From positions 10,333,001 through 10,397,000 of the forward strand of contig NC_132979.1 in NCBI RefSeq assembly GCF_047496725.1: DNA of 64,000 nt, read 5' to 3'. Every line of letters starts with the position of its first letter. Within the stretch, counting starts at the first letter, position 1. Origin of the DNA: Anoplolepis gracilipes (taxonomy: Eukaryota; Arthropoda; Insecta; Hymenoptera; Formicidae). The notes beneath the pieces are model-generated. The model was not told the DNA's origin and searched no databases. It saw only the letters and a program-made list of their open reading frames with translations. Shown one piece after another: positions 1 through 12,220 of the stretch. A program made the position numbers and the translations under genes.

Positions 1-968
1 AATCAGCGAACGACCGAAATGAGTCAAAGTACAATTGAAAGAGACTTAACGGTGAATTAACTGGTGAAAAAGAATGAATATGGATGCCGAAATACTGAAT
101 CGAGTATGTATAATACTGAATGGATCGGAAAAAAACAGTAATGTCCGTTAGTGGGCGAGTATTCCCTTTTTATATTGAATTTTGAAGACGTGTTTGGACG
201 GGAATACTCTTGAGATTTCGACGTGTAAAAAGCTGTCGTTTGGTGAGGTCCTTCTCCTCCTTAATTTTGATTGTCGCTGATTGGTGAGCTCTGTATGACC
301 TCTTGGGAAGTTTGGAGGTTCTTCGTTTGTGTATCTCTTCAGATTATGCAGCTGTGTTTGTTGTTTATTCATTTAGAAAATCTCGCTATCGATCCTTTCT
401 GGTATCGTGTTTAATAACGGTTCCTTTTATTACGTGACCCTTCTTTCTTTATGAATGATCGGACGATTATTGTTTCGTTTTCGTGGAAGAAAAAATGTGG
501 AGCGTAACAGTACTGTACAGAGTAGCTTATCGCTATTTAGAAATTTATTATAAACAGCTGTCACTTTAGATGGTCCATCAGGCGAGTTCTCTTATTGAAT
601 GCTTCTTAAGTTTTCGTCGCCGTTTCTAATTTATGATTGCAGTTCTAAACAACTGCTTCGAGTTACGGTGACTCTGTTTTATTTAAAATTCTTTTGGAGT
701 TTAGAGAGCCGTTCAAGTGTTTATGCTCTATTTGGTTTCTAAGATTTCTTTAGTTATTTTATTTAGAGTGGTCTCGCCTTTCGGAGATTTGTTAAAATTT
801 TATTGTCCACGTAACGTAAGATTCGTGGGGTGTGACTAAAGTGACAGCTCTTACGGTTTGATATTTTTGCCATAGAGAGATAGTAATTCCGTTCTCGGAA
901 TTACTATCTCTAAATGTTTATGCATTTCGAAAAAAAAAAAAATATAGTGAAGTCTACAGGACGTAACA
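1..968 (-). repeat. truncated LTR, sense strand minus
   Basis: The right end is the GGACGTAACA terminus shared by every LTR of this superfamily in the window. Positions 1-30 match the centre of the LTR at 51775-53861 (around 52978), so the window opens inside the LTR. Positions 521-968 closely match the end of the solo LTR at 30430-30874, which places it in that family. A TATA-type box lies on the minus strand at 166-174, so transcription would run leftwards, as in the complete element on the right. Internal sequence does not follow the LTR end at 968, so this is a solo or broken LTR. The left end and target duplication are outside the window. Confidence 0.75.
876..911. repeat. perfect 16-bp hairpin in the LTR
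   Basis: Arms at 876-891 and 896-911 are perfect reverse complements around a TTCT loop. The related LTR at 30790-30820 has only a decayed version. Function is unknown; a role in RNA structure of the U3 region is possible. Confidence 0.6.
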
Positions 969-2430
969 GTAGCATAATAATTTAAAATAAAATCCAGAGA
1001 GAGCTGGAATCGGGACTAATGGAGTCTTCTTTTTGGGTGTACATCAAAAACTTCAAAATCAATTTGTTCATCGTTTTTATATTTTCTTCTTGCATTCGAT
1101 CATGTTTTCCGAATTATCGATACCTTTAAGCTATATTTAAATTTTTTTAAAACAATTAAATTTATTTGAACAATAATTTAATTACAAAATAATTTCACGT
1201 TAATATGTTGCTACATTTCCTTATATTATTTTATAATTTGTTACTTATTTATTATTGTTGATTTTTGGATAAAGTTGCGGTAAGATAAAGTATCCTGTTG
1301 TGTATCCAAATCCAAAATTAATTTCCGTGCACTTTCCAGATGGTAGAAAATCCTCTTCTAATGTATGCCAACACAATGGTATTACAATACTCTCTTTTTT
1401 AAAGTCAGTTTTGAAACTGTATAGTTTCAGAAAATAAAATTAATCCACATTAAAATATTATTGTTATTCTATTTTTTAATTTTGTCAGGCGGAATATTAT
1501 GTTGATAATATATTCAAATATATGTAATATAATATTTCAGTAACAATGTGTATTACACTTATAGAGTGTGACAGAATGATAGTCCAAACGTTGCCTTTGA
1601 GAGATTGGTCCTAAAATTAATTAGCATAGTTACTGGGCATCTTCATTCAACAGACAAAAATAGAAAAAGATAGGCGATAACAATTATTTTATCGAAAATA
1701 GATACCTTAAAGGCGTATGGCTCGGGTCGAACAAACCGATAGGTCTGAAAAATACGTTAATGATCAGAAGGATCGTTTTATTACTATTTTGGAGATTTGC
1801 TTATTGATCCCATCTTTGATAAAGAAACTTACTCCTTATTATCTAGGATGAAACCAAGTACTATTTTAGGTACAGAGTTCTAGTTAAAATAAAAGAATTT
1901 CTAGTTAAATAGTAAAATAAATGAAAATTGTATTTATATTAAAAATATACTAAGTTTATATGTTATATTAAGTAAAAATAAATTTAAAATTTATAAATAA
2001 AAAAAATAGAAAAAATATTAAATCTAAATTTAAAAATATCGACTATATATAAAATATTAATTGTAAATAAAATATTATTCTTTTGCTACTACGGACGATT
2101 ATAGTCGATCTTCATCAAATACTATTCATATACTATGGGCACCTATAGTCGATCGTCACGAAGCTCTGTTTTCTTACTGCGAGCAACTGATGTAAACCGA
2201 TATGTACCTGCATCGGCAAGAATGATGCATCCATGTTTTAAAAAATTTTATGCAGAACACTATTATTAAAAAGTTATTTTTCAATATTATACGTTACTAT
2301 TATAATTACTGAAAATAATTGTATATTATGTTTACGAATTTAATAATACCATGTTTATGAATACTTATTAGTGTTACGTTTACAAATACTTATTTTTACG
2401 ATATTTATTGTAACAATGTAATCGTTACTA
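969..2430. other. no gene recognised, AT-rich
   Basis: No long open frame and no recognisable family. A/T-rich throughout, most extreme around 1900-2080. A faint inverted duplication around the words TATAGTCGATC (2099-2160) is the only structure seen. Confidence 0.5.
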
Positions 2431-2732
2431 GATCGAGCTGCCGAATATCTGTTTAAAAAATTGGTATATTGTCCGTGCTCCGTAGTTAGTAAGTTCGCGC
2501 CTTTTACACTTTGTATATTGTCCGCGCTTTCCGTGCCTTGTATATTGTACGCGCTCAGTAATTAGTAAGTTCGCGCTTTCCATGTCTTGTACATATTGTC
2601 TGCGCTCTGTAGTTAGTAAGATAGATTAGATATTATAAATAATATGATAATCTGAAAACAAAGCTGTGTTATCACCACCCAATCATCACTAAATTGAGTC
2701 ATAAGTTTGAATCTCCCATCAATGCCTGAATC

Positions 2733-4000
2733 TTGGCACTAGTAAGCCGATCCGGAACATTGGATGTAGTAAGCCGTTACATGTTGCCCGAACAGAGACC
2801 ATGTAGGGACCAGACTAATAGAGATTCTAGATCGGTGACTCATAAACGGATTAATTATATTCTCAAGACCGAAGTGATAGAAAAATTAAAACACTATGGC
2901 ATAAACAGTCGTGAAAAGCTCAAAGACTTGCGAAAATGTCTGCGGCGTTTTGCAAGAAGCAATCTCACACTCTTTGCACATCGACAAACTCCGATCATTA
3001 AGACCAAAGACACGATGCCGGACGACAACATCTTGAAAATAATGGTGGCCGAACTCAGAGACCTCATCTTCTGATTGATACATCAAGATAATCAATCAAA
3101 TATAAAAATGGGGCTACTCATTCGATAGACATGATGGGCTTTCTGGAGAAAGTCGAGGAAACATACTATGGATTCTCCCCTCAGTAGCCTACTCTTAGGG
3201 CTCTCAGAATTCTTAAAGCATGAATTCCTGCTATGATGTCAGAACTGCCACGGCAATTGAAAAGTCCTGGACGGACTTTGACCGTCCATAATTTCTGGAC
3301 TAAATTCCTATCTTCAAGCAACAATCTACGCCTGAAAAGAAAATCGTCGTAAAGGCTTACGCGAATCCTTCAACAAATTCGCGACTGACGATGATGTGAC
3401 GAGCCGGCAATTATTCTGTGGTGACGGCCAGGTGGAGCACTCTATGAAAAGATGAAGCTTGAATGCCGACTTTACATCCAACGTGAGGACGTTGCCAGTG
3501 TCTGGCTGGGCGTTCTTAACGCTCACGAGGCCGAATACGAGAAGATCATCAGTCAGCGACAAGATCCACAAGCCGAAACAAGAAAAGCAGCTATGCGATT
3601 GTTGTAGCCATCACATACAACCAAGAAGAGGTGCTGGAAGTACAAACAATGAGGACATACTTAGCAACACTATCAATGGCTTCTGCGGAAGCTCGCTATG
3701 CGACAAAGATGGAGTTCTTACCCGAGATTGCTATTTTCTGACGAGAAATAAAATCCGGACCGATGATGCCGCGGTTGTCTCCTCGTCCAAGTCCGCATGC
3801 GGCGGCATCACTAATGGTTCTCCTCGATTCTATCTCCGAAGTTTCATTCCTGAGCCCAAATATGGCCTGACGCCTGACTACAAGAAACTACTGACCTACA
3901 CCGACCACATCACAAATCCAAATGACCGATGTAGACGAGGGTGCGCAGTTTTTGAGCTCTCCGTTAAGGTACGAAGAAAAACCATTAAGCACCGATTCCA
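2733..4000 (+). pseudogene. decayed gag of gypsy remnant 1
   Basis: Short open stretches in shifting frames (2733-3074 and 3459-4043 are the longest) are homologous to the second copy at 5590-6330, for example the reading around VWLGVLNA in copy 2 (6058-6429) against the same DNA in another frame here. Conservation of DNA but not of frame between copies shows decay. Its position between an LTR-like sequence and a gypsy RT is the basis for calling it gag. No zinc knuckle was seen. Confidence 0.5.
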
Positions 4001-4139
4001 ATTTGGGCGGTGCTGTGTTCATCAGTATATTTGTCCAAGCTAGGGCTTACGCTTCTTCCACCGCTCTTAGACAAAGAAATTAATGCCGGCCACTCAGGCC
4101 TATTACCGCACATACTACCACTGAAAAGAACTTCCTTGT

Positions 4140-4490
4140 ACAGGAGTTGCCAAAATTCAAAGAAGACGCAGACCCACGCATCACACACAACATCGTATTC
4201 GTTTGAAACTCGGGGCGCCGATCAAACAGCGCTATCATCTGCGCAACCCGGTCATGCAGGCCATTATAAACTAGAAGATAGAAAGAATGCAAGTCGACGG
4301 CATTATCGAGTCCTCCTCCAATGCCTGGAGCTCGCCCACAGTAATTATCGGGAAGGAAGAGGAACAAACCGGTTCTGTATCGACTTTAGGAGATTCAATG
4401 ACGCTTTTGAAAAAAAAAACTGTACTGGTTGTTATATATCGCGGCGACTTTGGAGCTATGCGGTACTCAATATCTATCGACACTCGACTT
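4140..4490 (+). pseudogene. Ty3/gypsy reverse transcriptase fragment
   Basis: In two plus-strand frames the DNA encodes recognisable early RT motifs: an IKQRYH-like stretch near 4225, then DGIIESSSNAWSSPTVII (frame 4287-4499), then FCIDFRRFND in the neighbouring frame (4010-4492). These correspond to the segment of gypsy RT ahead of the catalytic aspartates. At least one frameshift separates them near 4370. The YxDD motif region is not recognisable downstream. This fixes the element as Ty3/gypsy on the plus strand. Confidence 0.75.
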
Positions 4491-5460
4491 GAAAAGTAGT
4501 TTTTAGCAGATATCCCTATTGTCAGAAAGCTATCTCGCCATCACTTTTATTTTGTCTAACCAGAGATTGTCCCGGATAATGCTGTTTGGATTACACTTGA
4601 CCCTGGCCATAATCCAACGGTTGCTGGACTCCATACACATTCTCGAACTCGAACCCCACACATCAGCCGCTATCAATAGATCGGGTGTCACAAATGCGCC
4701 AGCCTTCTGCGCACAAGTTACTGTCAGCACGCCAGTCACCATCGACACGCTAACTATTAATACGGACTTTTACAAGTCACTTTGAGTAACAAACAAATTG
4801 TAGACGTCCGTCGCGGCCCATGTCTCAGGATGGTACAAGATATGGAAGTCAATGTGATCGAATGGTGGATAATTCGGTCCGACAGACATGACCGCTCACG
4901 AACAAGCCATCGCTTGTCAACACCATAAAGAAGAGAAGAGATATAATTGTTACTAGATCGGGCCGAACATCCATCTAACCTTTCAAAAAAAATCGACGTC
5001 TCTAGACGCCACCAAAAAATATTCTACGAATATTTCTTGCTCGTCCTACTACACACAAAAACGGCGCAAAACTGTCTAACAAAATTTCTGACTCCTGCAA
5101 TTCAAGATGACGAACGTTCTCGTCAGTAAGGCTGAGCCTAACTCAGTCTCCGAGTCCTGTCACCACATGCCGACAAGCATTCTCGTTGATACAATCGAAC
5201 GTTTTTGATCTCCAGTTCCTGCTTATAAAAAATCAGTCAAACTGGCCGTCCTCGGACGGACTACTGAAGACCCGTTTATTTCCGGACGATCTCGAAACAG
5301 TTCGTTAACACAAACGCCCTTCTCTGGACGAAAACGAAACGACTTGCCTACCTAGCCGCCTATCTCTAGGAGAAAGCGGAACAACTCATCTATCTAGCCG
5401 CCCGTCTCCGGTTGACTTATGACAGCGAGCGATGCATTACTCCACCACAATAACGGCTGA

Positions 5461-6430
5461 TTGCGATACCCTACGCCTTATATATTGTCTCCGTAGTAAG
5501 TAAAATAGATTGGATATTATAAAGTCTATGACAATCTGGAAAGCTGTTACAATTCATTAATCTGAGTCATGAGTTTGAGTCTCCTATTAACGTCTGAGTA
5601 TAATGATGGGAGACACGATGCCCAACGACAATACTCGACAAAGGTGGTCCAACTCAAGGACCTTCTTCTTTCCTGATTGATACAGCACGGTGATCAATCA
5701 GATATGAAAATAAGAGTGCTTACTTGACGAGAAAGATATGCTGGCCTTCCTGAAAAAAATCGAGTAACTACGCCTCAACTACAGACTGTCCTCTCAGCAA
5801 CTGCTCATAAAACTGTCAGAATTCTTAAGACTCGAACTTATGCTATAGTATCAGAACTGCCGCGGCAACTGTTAGACCTAGACGGACTTCGATCGCGATT
5901 TCGGGATTCAGTTCCTACTTCGAAACTACAACCGACAGAAAAGAAAGAACTTATGCGAGCCCTTCAGCAAATTCGCAACTGAACTGACGATGACGCAACG
6001 AGCTGGTGACTACTCCAGGTGGCGATCAGGTGGCGTAGCTCTACAAAGGGATAAACTTTGAATGCCGGCTTTACATCCGACGTTTCCACTGTCTGGCTAG
6101 GCGTTCTTAACGCTCAAGCGGCCAAATACGAGAAGATCAGCTACCAACGACAAGACCAACAGACCGAAGCAAGAAAAGCAGCTGCGTTTTCTGGCCATCA
6201 CATACAACTGAGAAGAAATGCTGCTGGAAGTATAAACAATGAGAACATATTCCGCGACACTGTTAACGGCTCTCGCGGAAGTTCGGCTCGCAGTGTGACG
6301 AAGATGGAGTATTCATCATCAGCAACACAATCTGCGATCGCACCTACAACAGCACATTGGTGGGTTCTATTTGTTATTAAAACAGAAAAAGGAGGGAAGC
6401 CGCTAAGGTATTGGTTTAGTAAAGAGTGAG
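5461..6430 (+). mobile_element. Ty3/gypsy remnant 2 (LTR end plus gag)
   Basis: A second copy of the LTR end and gag of remnant 1: 5480-5560 parallels 2600-2680, and 6058-6429 parallels 3459 onwards. The 123-codon frame at 6058-6429 is the longest open part. The copy ends near 6330-6430 with no pol. It may be a separate truncated insertion or a direct repeat left by rearrangement. Confidence 0.55.
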
Positions 6431-7277
6431 AGGAATCTCATATTGTGAGATACTAGAAGATGAAGTTCTTGACAGACTCGAAGAGAGCAGAGGTATCTAA
6501 ATACGAAGGAACTTCTTAAAATTCTGCAGAAGAAACCAGGAAATAATTTCTCGGAACGAGTAAGGGAGAAAGAACGTGCGAGAACTCACACCTTATACAG
6601 GTTTTATATATTAGGCAGATTCTAGTTACACCTGGATGATTTAAATTAATTGTCTATAAAGAGATTCTAAAATTAGGGTCCACGATACTGTCCGGACCAA
6701 AACTGCGTTTGGTGGTTGCTTAAGCACTTAGCTCAGGATCTAAGTTTTTTGTTCGTGATGGTTTCTACTAAGAAACCAGAAGAATTATAATGTGTAAGCA
6801 AAGAAAAAAAAACACTAATTTTTTAATAGCATGTAATTACGGGCTGTTGTCGTACAGTAGGTAAACTATGTCTTTTATTTGCGAAAACCTAGAGAACTGA
6901 CGGTCTCTACTAAACTTGTGTCCTAGATTGAAAATTCATAGTAATATTAACGAGCCGACTAATCTTACAAATATATATTATTCTGCGTATTATTCACTAC
7001 TGTGTACTATTGTGTGTTTGATGGAACTCTTTGCTATACACGCGATTTGGTTTACACTCTCCATTTAATTATGGAAAAATCCGACGAATAAATGATTTTG
7101 TTACATTTTCTCGCGACTCTTTCGTGTCTTTTTTATAGAATAATTTAAAAACTGTAATGAAAGTGGATTTATTTACGAATAGGAGAGCGTCTCCCAAAAA
7201 TGGAATCAGCGGCGATATATGTATATAATTTTTGTTTTAATTTAGTTTGCGATGCGCACTTGTTAAAGACTTGGTAA
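6431..7277. other. no gene recognised
   Basis: No coding signal or known repeat was seen. Moderately AT-rich with short poly-A runs. Confidence 0.4.
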
Positions 7278-7912
7278 AAACGAAGAGTTAACTTTTATTA
7301 TTCTCTTAAGTCTTTGCTAATGCATGTGTGATGTCTCTGTAGCGACCGCGATTTCGCATTTCTGACCATTCGTATTTCTTCTTCTGGGTAGTTTTCTTTT
7401 GTTTTATTGTTTTCCTAAAATTAAAAATAAATTCAAGGCTCTGAATATTAAATACTATAAAATAAAAATAAAAGGCAATCTAGAGCCGACGCAGATGTAA
7501 AGCATGAGGTTTATGATTTCAACAGCAAATGTGGTCCATGGTTTATTAACTCAAACGTTTCGAACTCCTTCCGAGCCTTCTTCAGTGAGATTACAATCCA
7601 CAGTTAAATGCTCACACAACTATCGCCACCATCTGTCCGGTACGAGTGAGTTCTTGTACGGTGCAAAACGCAAGGAACAGCATTCTAACAAAAGAGAAGA
7701 AAAAAAAATAGCTCCTGCGTTCACATAGTTAAGTAGAACTAAATATAATTGAGACAACTTACTCACACCGGGGGAGAATAGCGAGGACGTGCGCGAACAT
7801 GCGCGAGTGTTTAAACTAATATTTTTTGAATAAGACATAGGCAGAGAATAATAAAAGAGACAGGCAGAGAATAATAAAAGAGATTAGAATAATAAAAGTT
7901 AACTCTTCGTTT
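7278..7912. mobile_element. 635-bp element with 27-bp terminal inverted repeats
   Basis: Positions 7278-7304 and 7886-7912 are perfect reverse complements (27 bp, core AACGAAGAGTTAACTTTT). Between them is noncoding DNA that includes a minus-strand Penelope-type tail motif (7552-7590). Near the right arm a 25-bp unit ending in AATAATAAAAGAGA is repeated in tandem. No transposase. A non-autonomous DNA transposon, or a tail flanked by an inverted duplication, would both fit. Confidence 0.55.
7558..7585 (-). other. Penelope-like 3' tail motif (CTGAAGA..GAAA)
   Basis: On the minus strand CTGAAGA (7585-7579) and CGAAACG (7562-7556) flank a CTC-loop-GAG stem. The same arrangement closes the Penelope-like element at 36541-36573. 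The core matches the hammerhead consensus CUGANGA..GAAA, but helices I and III were not demonstrated. Confidence 0.45.
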
Positions 7913-8489
7913 GCCCGTTATATGTCACTAAATATATTATACGATGCACTTTTCCGTATACGCTTCGTTACTCGGCCAACCACCAGTCGGAAATTGCCAC
8001 CCGGTGCACACTGAGCGGGCAAAGGCAGAAGCATCAATTTTTTAATTATTTAAAAATCAGGAGTACGATACGGAGACTAAGTCATGTTCTCACTCGATCG
8101 TCGTCAAACGGGCTCGAACACTCCGTATGTTCTCGGCACGCGAATTATCGCCCATCAAACAAAACCAAACCTGATGCTTTTTTAATTTAAAAAAATGTTG
8201 TTATAAAATTACATAAAACATAAAGTATAATAAAATAATATATACAATAATAAAACATAATAAAATAGAAAATATTATTTTTTAATTTAGGAGCAAAAAA
8301 CATACAAAACGGTCATGCACGCCGAGGCAATAATAGTCGTGCATTCCTCGAACAAGCATACATTGCCACGGCCTATAAAAATTTTTCTAAACACTATGCA
8401 CACTCAACGACAATAACGAACGATCTCGCGTTGAAAATCGAATACGGTGTTTTTTCGCATCATACCCGAATACCAAGCAAGAAAGAGTT
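7913..8489. other. no gene recognised
   Basis: AT-rich with a very A/T-rich core at 8190-8290. Around 8300-8470 the sequence is more balanced and lies directly downstream of the PolB fragment, so it may be decayed Polinton DNA, but no frame was recognised. Confidence 0.35.
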
Positions 8490-9362
8490 TGGGCTCTTTT
8501 GATTTCATGTTTTCAGAAGAATAATAATGTAGGTAATGGTTCGACGTACGTTTGATTTTTGATAATGTTAAATAAATGTGGGAAAATGCCTTTACCCGCT
8601 GTATTCTCCAACGAAAGAAATTTCTTTGGCAATTCCGATAAACGCATCGGCATATAATTGATTATGTCGATGAATTTTGTATGTCCTACCGTTAATACGG
8701 CAATCTTGCCATTTACTTTTGATTTTAACGGATCTTGCTTTTTCACTATATATTGTACAATAAATTGGGTGTCGAATTTGGCTTCCGCATTGTTCGCTAT
8801 GAAATGATCTGCTTGAAATGTTCTATCGGGCGCGTAACAAAATCGACAAACTGCTTAACCGGATCATGACGAGATACAAACTCTCGCGTTCTGCATCTAC
8901 ACTACACGGATTTGCCGTTTTCTTGTGCGCACGCTTCGCAAATTTGTTGCAACACATAATGTCGGAATGTGTCTTTTCACGGATGTTGTACCCTTGAACG
9001 TCTTGTCTTGCCGCTTTTCAAAGTCGTAAAATATAAACGCTACACGTCCCTTTTCGCGTCCACGTGTACGCTCGTTCAGGTTCGCGTTATCGAATTTGCT
9101 CTGTGCATTTTTTCTCTCAACGGATATATTTGATGATGTCGACTCTCCTGCGATTGTTGCAACCGTCATTGACGACGATGACAGAGTTAATTCGTCAGAA
9201 GAAGCATTAACACGTCGAAGAGGCTGCATACAGTAAAAATGATTTTTGGATTGAAGCGAGTGACATAATTTACATTAAGAAACTCCGCATTCGTGTTTTG
9301 AATTTGTGTGAACAACACAACGGCATTTGTCGCAAAATTGTATAATGTTACAAATACTCGAC
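8490..9362 (-). pseudogene. Polinton/Maverick PolB fragment (exonuclease region)
   Basis: Two minus-strand frames carry PolB motifs. In 9229-8897, VAFIFYDFE is an Exo I-type motif (family B polymerases use the DxE of this motif for 3'-5' exonuclease), followed by HIPTLCVA. In 8746-8513, GHTKFIDIINYMPMRLSELPK and GIFPHLFN are typical of protein-primed PolB. The frames are offset and the intervening part is broken. The segment parallels 15690-16225 in another Polinton copy. It stops exactly where the LTR at 9363 begins, so that LTR inserted into it. In an intact element PolB replicates the transposon DNA. Confidence 0.75.
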
Positions 9363-9957
9363 TATTACGTCTAGGCCCAGGGAAGGATGAGTCAATAGGA
9401 AGAACATAACAATACTCAAGCCTCTTATGAACGACTGACTCGGTCAAATGAATTTTAATGTTCAGGAAACAGGTAAAGGCGGAATGTCGCAGTTTCGAAC
9501 GTTCGCTCGTTGGTCCCTTTTTTGGTAAGAGAATTAACTCTATTACCTGGGACGGGGCTACATGTGATCTTTTACGGATTATGAGGGAGAAGAGAGGGGT
9601 TTAAATAAACTTGTTAACATATATATAAATATATAAATACATAAGTTTATTCTTAAATTTATAACTAAACATAGTCGCTCTTCTTTTTCAATTGACTATC
9701 GGCCTTAAATTAATTAGTGTTTTGCGTGTGTGTATGTGTGTATCGCGGTACATTAATGCGGAGGACGTCAACCAGAAAAGAAGGTGGAAGAATGTGATTC
9801 TAGAAGTTTTATTCTGGTTGAAAGTTTTTTACAATAATTTATTAAAATAAAATTAGAAATAAGTGTAATGTGTGTGACGCGATTTCGAAATCTTTAAAAA
9901 CGCTATCTATTAGGTTAAGAAGAGTGGAGGAGAACATCTCGGAGGAAACCTCAGATC

Positions 9958-10330
9958 TTAGAAAGGAGATCGGGGTGGTATCGGGATCTGCTGGAGTGTA
10001 CATGACAGGGGAGTCAGAAAATTCATATGAATAGGCGAACTATCCGACAGGATTATTGTTGAGGAATTGTTTAGGGAAAAGGTAGGAGGAGATGATGGCC
10101 TTGAGTCATCGAATATGGAGATCACCGAAAGTGAAAGGGGTACGAGGAAATATGAAGGGAAAAGAAAATCTATCTCGGGGTAGTGATGTATCAACGGATA
10201 ATAAGTTTTCAAGGGAGTAAAGCAACGCGGGTACTGGGGGAGTCGGAACTAATGCTACTAAGAGAGAGCGAAAGCGCTTCGTTCGATCGACGGCTGACTC
10301 GAGAGAAACGCAGGTCGGAGTGACTTTAGG
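9958..10330 (-). pseudogene. decayed LTR-encoded Ser/Pro-rich ORF
   Basis: The minus-strand frame 10212-9958 contains SRPSSPPTFSLNN and SSTIILSDSS, aligning with the intact LTR ORF at 34922-35391. The upstream part (to about 10330) is in another frame, and the splice donor seen in the intact copies is not conserved. A broken copy. Confidence 0.5.
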
Positions 10331-10714
10331 CCCTTATAAAAAAAACAAATTTTGAATATATCGGTTCGGGAAAAAGTAACAACAACAGAAAAAAAAAGAG
10401 AGGAAAATAGACTTTGTCTGCGGGTTTAGTTGTGGTTCGGCTGCGGCCTCTGTACCTTGTTCGGCGGCTGGTCAGTCGACGTTTTACACTAACTCTAATT
10501 ATTTAATATTTATCGTATCGTAACTGCTGAGCACTTGGAATGCAAAATGATTGAATGCTTGAATCAGTGAGTGACCGAACTAAATCAAAGTATAAATAAA
10601 TAATTAAAGTATAAAATAAACGCTGAATAAAAGTGCGAATAATTACTTGATGAACGAAGATAAATGCCGAATTAACGAATGAAAAAAAATGAGTGAATAA
10701 ATGCGCGAGTATTC

Positions 10715-10724
10715 CTTTTTTATA
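10715..10724 (-). promoter_or_regulatory. LTR TATA-like box
   Basis: The minus strand reads TATAAAAAAG, in the same relative place as the TATA boxes at 35721-35729, 53044-53052 and 166-174. Confidence 0.45.
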
Positions 10725-10900
10725 TTGAATCTTGAGAACGTGTTAAAATTTTTTTTAGGCGGCAGTACTCTTGAGATTTTGACGTAAAACTGTCATTTGG
10801 CGAGATCCTTTTCCGCCTTATTTTTGCTGATTGGTGAGCCTGGTACGGCCTTCTAGAAAATTTGGAAATTCCTATCTCAAATCATTTGTCTCTTAAGATT

Positions 10901-11143
10901 GAGTCGGATAGTGGCGAATGCCAGCCGGCGGAGTTTATGTCACCCTAAGGAAGGAAGGATGGGCTTATTCGTCGTGGCCAAACTGTCCATCCTGCACAAA
11001 CGAACCAGCAGGCGCTACTGGATTTCTCCATCGCCCGTCTCGGGGCGGTTCCGATAGACAGTGGATGTAAAAATGTGGCGTATGCCTGAAAGGGCGAGGT
11101 AGCACGGGCCTTTCCCATTCGTGGGAATGGCTCACACATTAAC
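10901..11143 (-). mobile_element. 243-bp insertion with 14-bp target duplication
   Basis: TGTCTCTTAAGATT occurs at 10887-10900 and 11144-11157, immediately flanking the insert, and is single in the related LTRs. The insert is more GC-rich than its surroundings and has a 64-codon open frame on the minus strand (11139-10945). A target duplication of this length without inverted termini points to target-primed retroposition, for example the 3' end of a non-LTR element or a SINE. No poly-A tail was seen. Confidence 0.6.
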
Positions 11144-11310
11144 TGTCTCTTAAGATTATGCAGCTATGTTTGTTGTTCAGTTTCATTTATCTACAGGATT
11201 TCTTTATCGATCCCTTCCGGGGATTTGTTTGGACATCATATTCAATATGTTTAAAACATTATTTGGTGAGAACGGTTCTATATGTCGCGCGACTTTTTTA
11301 TGACTAATGG

Positions 11311-12220
11311 CAGGGTTTTGATTGGCTGAGGGGCGTGGCTGTCTCCATAGTCCCCATGCAGCGGATTGGCCTGTTCCATAGTGCTCGTGCAATGGATTGC
11401 TTCATAGTACCCACCGGGAGTGGGGATAAAAAAAGGATAAGCGTCATAAATAAAAAAATGGCTGCTATGAAAAACCGTCTGGATGAGACGTTGTTGTATA
11501 ATTATGTTAAACATCTTTTCTAGAGACAAAGAGAGATCATAAAAAACAGTCGGGCAAGGGTTTGGCTACCTGCTGAGCGATACTATTGAAACTTTTCGGT
11601 TAGAATAATGGGTCATGGAACCCGCCGTTTGTTTACTAAGTGATAATAAAATGCAGATAATAATAAAACGAGTTTGGACATGTCTGACTGTTTGCGGAGC
11701 GTCATTCTGACGATAATGACAATAAAAGCAGATATGTAAAATTTCGTGCGACTGATGCTCTAAAAGGAAAAAAAGGGTAGTAGACAGAAACGGAAGTCGG
11801 AAAGTTCGATCGTGTGTAATTTAAAGTAAAATCAATAAAAGTAATGAGATTACTCACACATATAAAATGGAAAAGATATTTTAGAAAATTTATTACATAT
11901 AATTTTTACATAATTATTTTACACTTTTATTTCTAATATTATTTGTTATTACTAACAAGGAGAGGGCGTGAACTTTGGGTCACCGATTTTGATGGGGATT
12001 TTTTTTAGTATAGTACTCTATTAGAAAAGTACTTGAATAAAGGGATAGGGCGCAACCCTCAGCCGTTTTCAAGAGAATTTATTTAAAAAAATAAAAAATA
12101 TTCCTTGTCTACCCATGTCTTTCCAGTTTTTTTTCACGTTTTTTAAATAATTTTTTTATGTATAATTTTACCGTTTCATCTACCACAAATATTTATTTAT
12201 CTATAAACAAATTAATTTTT
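11311..12220. other. no gene; one foldback-type arm
   Basis: No coding sequence recognised. At about 11957-12000 the words ACAAGGAGAGGG and CCGATTTTGATGGGG resemble the left arm of the foldback element at 50761-51187, suggesting a half copy. An (AATAATAAAA)-type stretch lies at 11640-11670. Confidence 0.4.

Larger units (their letters stand above)
2431..5460 (+). mobile_element. decayed Ty3/gypsy LTR retrotransposon remnant 1
   Basis: The left part (about 2450-2690) is LTR-like, with repeated short words (TTGTATATTGTCCGCGCT, AGTTAGTAAGTTCGCGC). It is followed by a decayed gag (2733 to about 4000) and a gypsy-type RT fragment (about 4140-4490). The LTR-plus-gag portion is repeated at 5470-6330, which defines the family. 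Stops and frameshifts are frequent, so it is an old insertion. Ends and target duplication could not be fixed. Confidence 0.65.
9363..11310 (-). repeat. LTR remnant related to the env-element LTR
   Basis: It begins with a mutated terminus (TATTACGTCTAGG against TGTTACGTCCAGG) and follows the order of the 51775-53861 LTR: start, GGTCCCTTTTTTGGTAAGAG block (about 9511), Ser/Pro-rich minus-strand frame, minus-strand TATA box at 10715-10724, and the terminal U3 region to about 11308. The GGACGTAACA end is missing, so the insertion is truncated. A 243-bp insertion interrupts it at 10901-11143. Confidence 0.65.
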
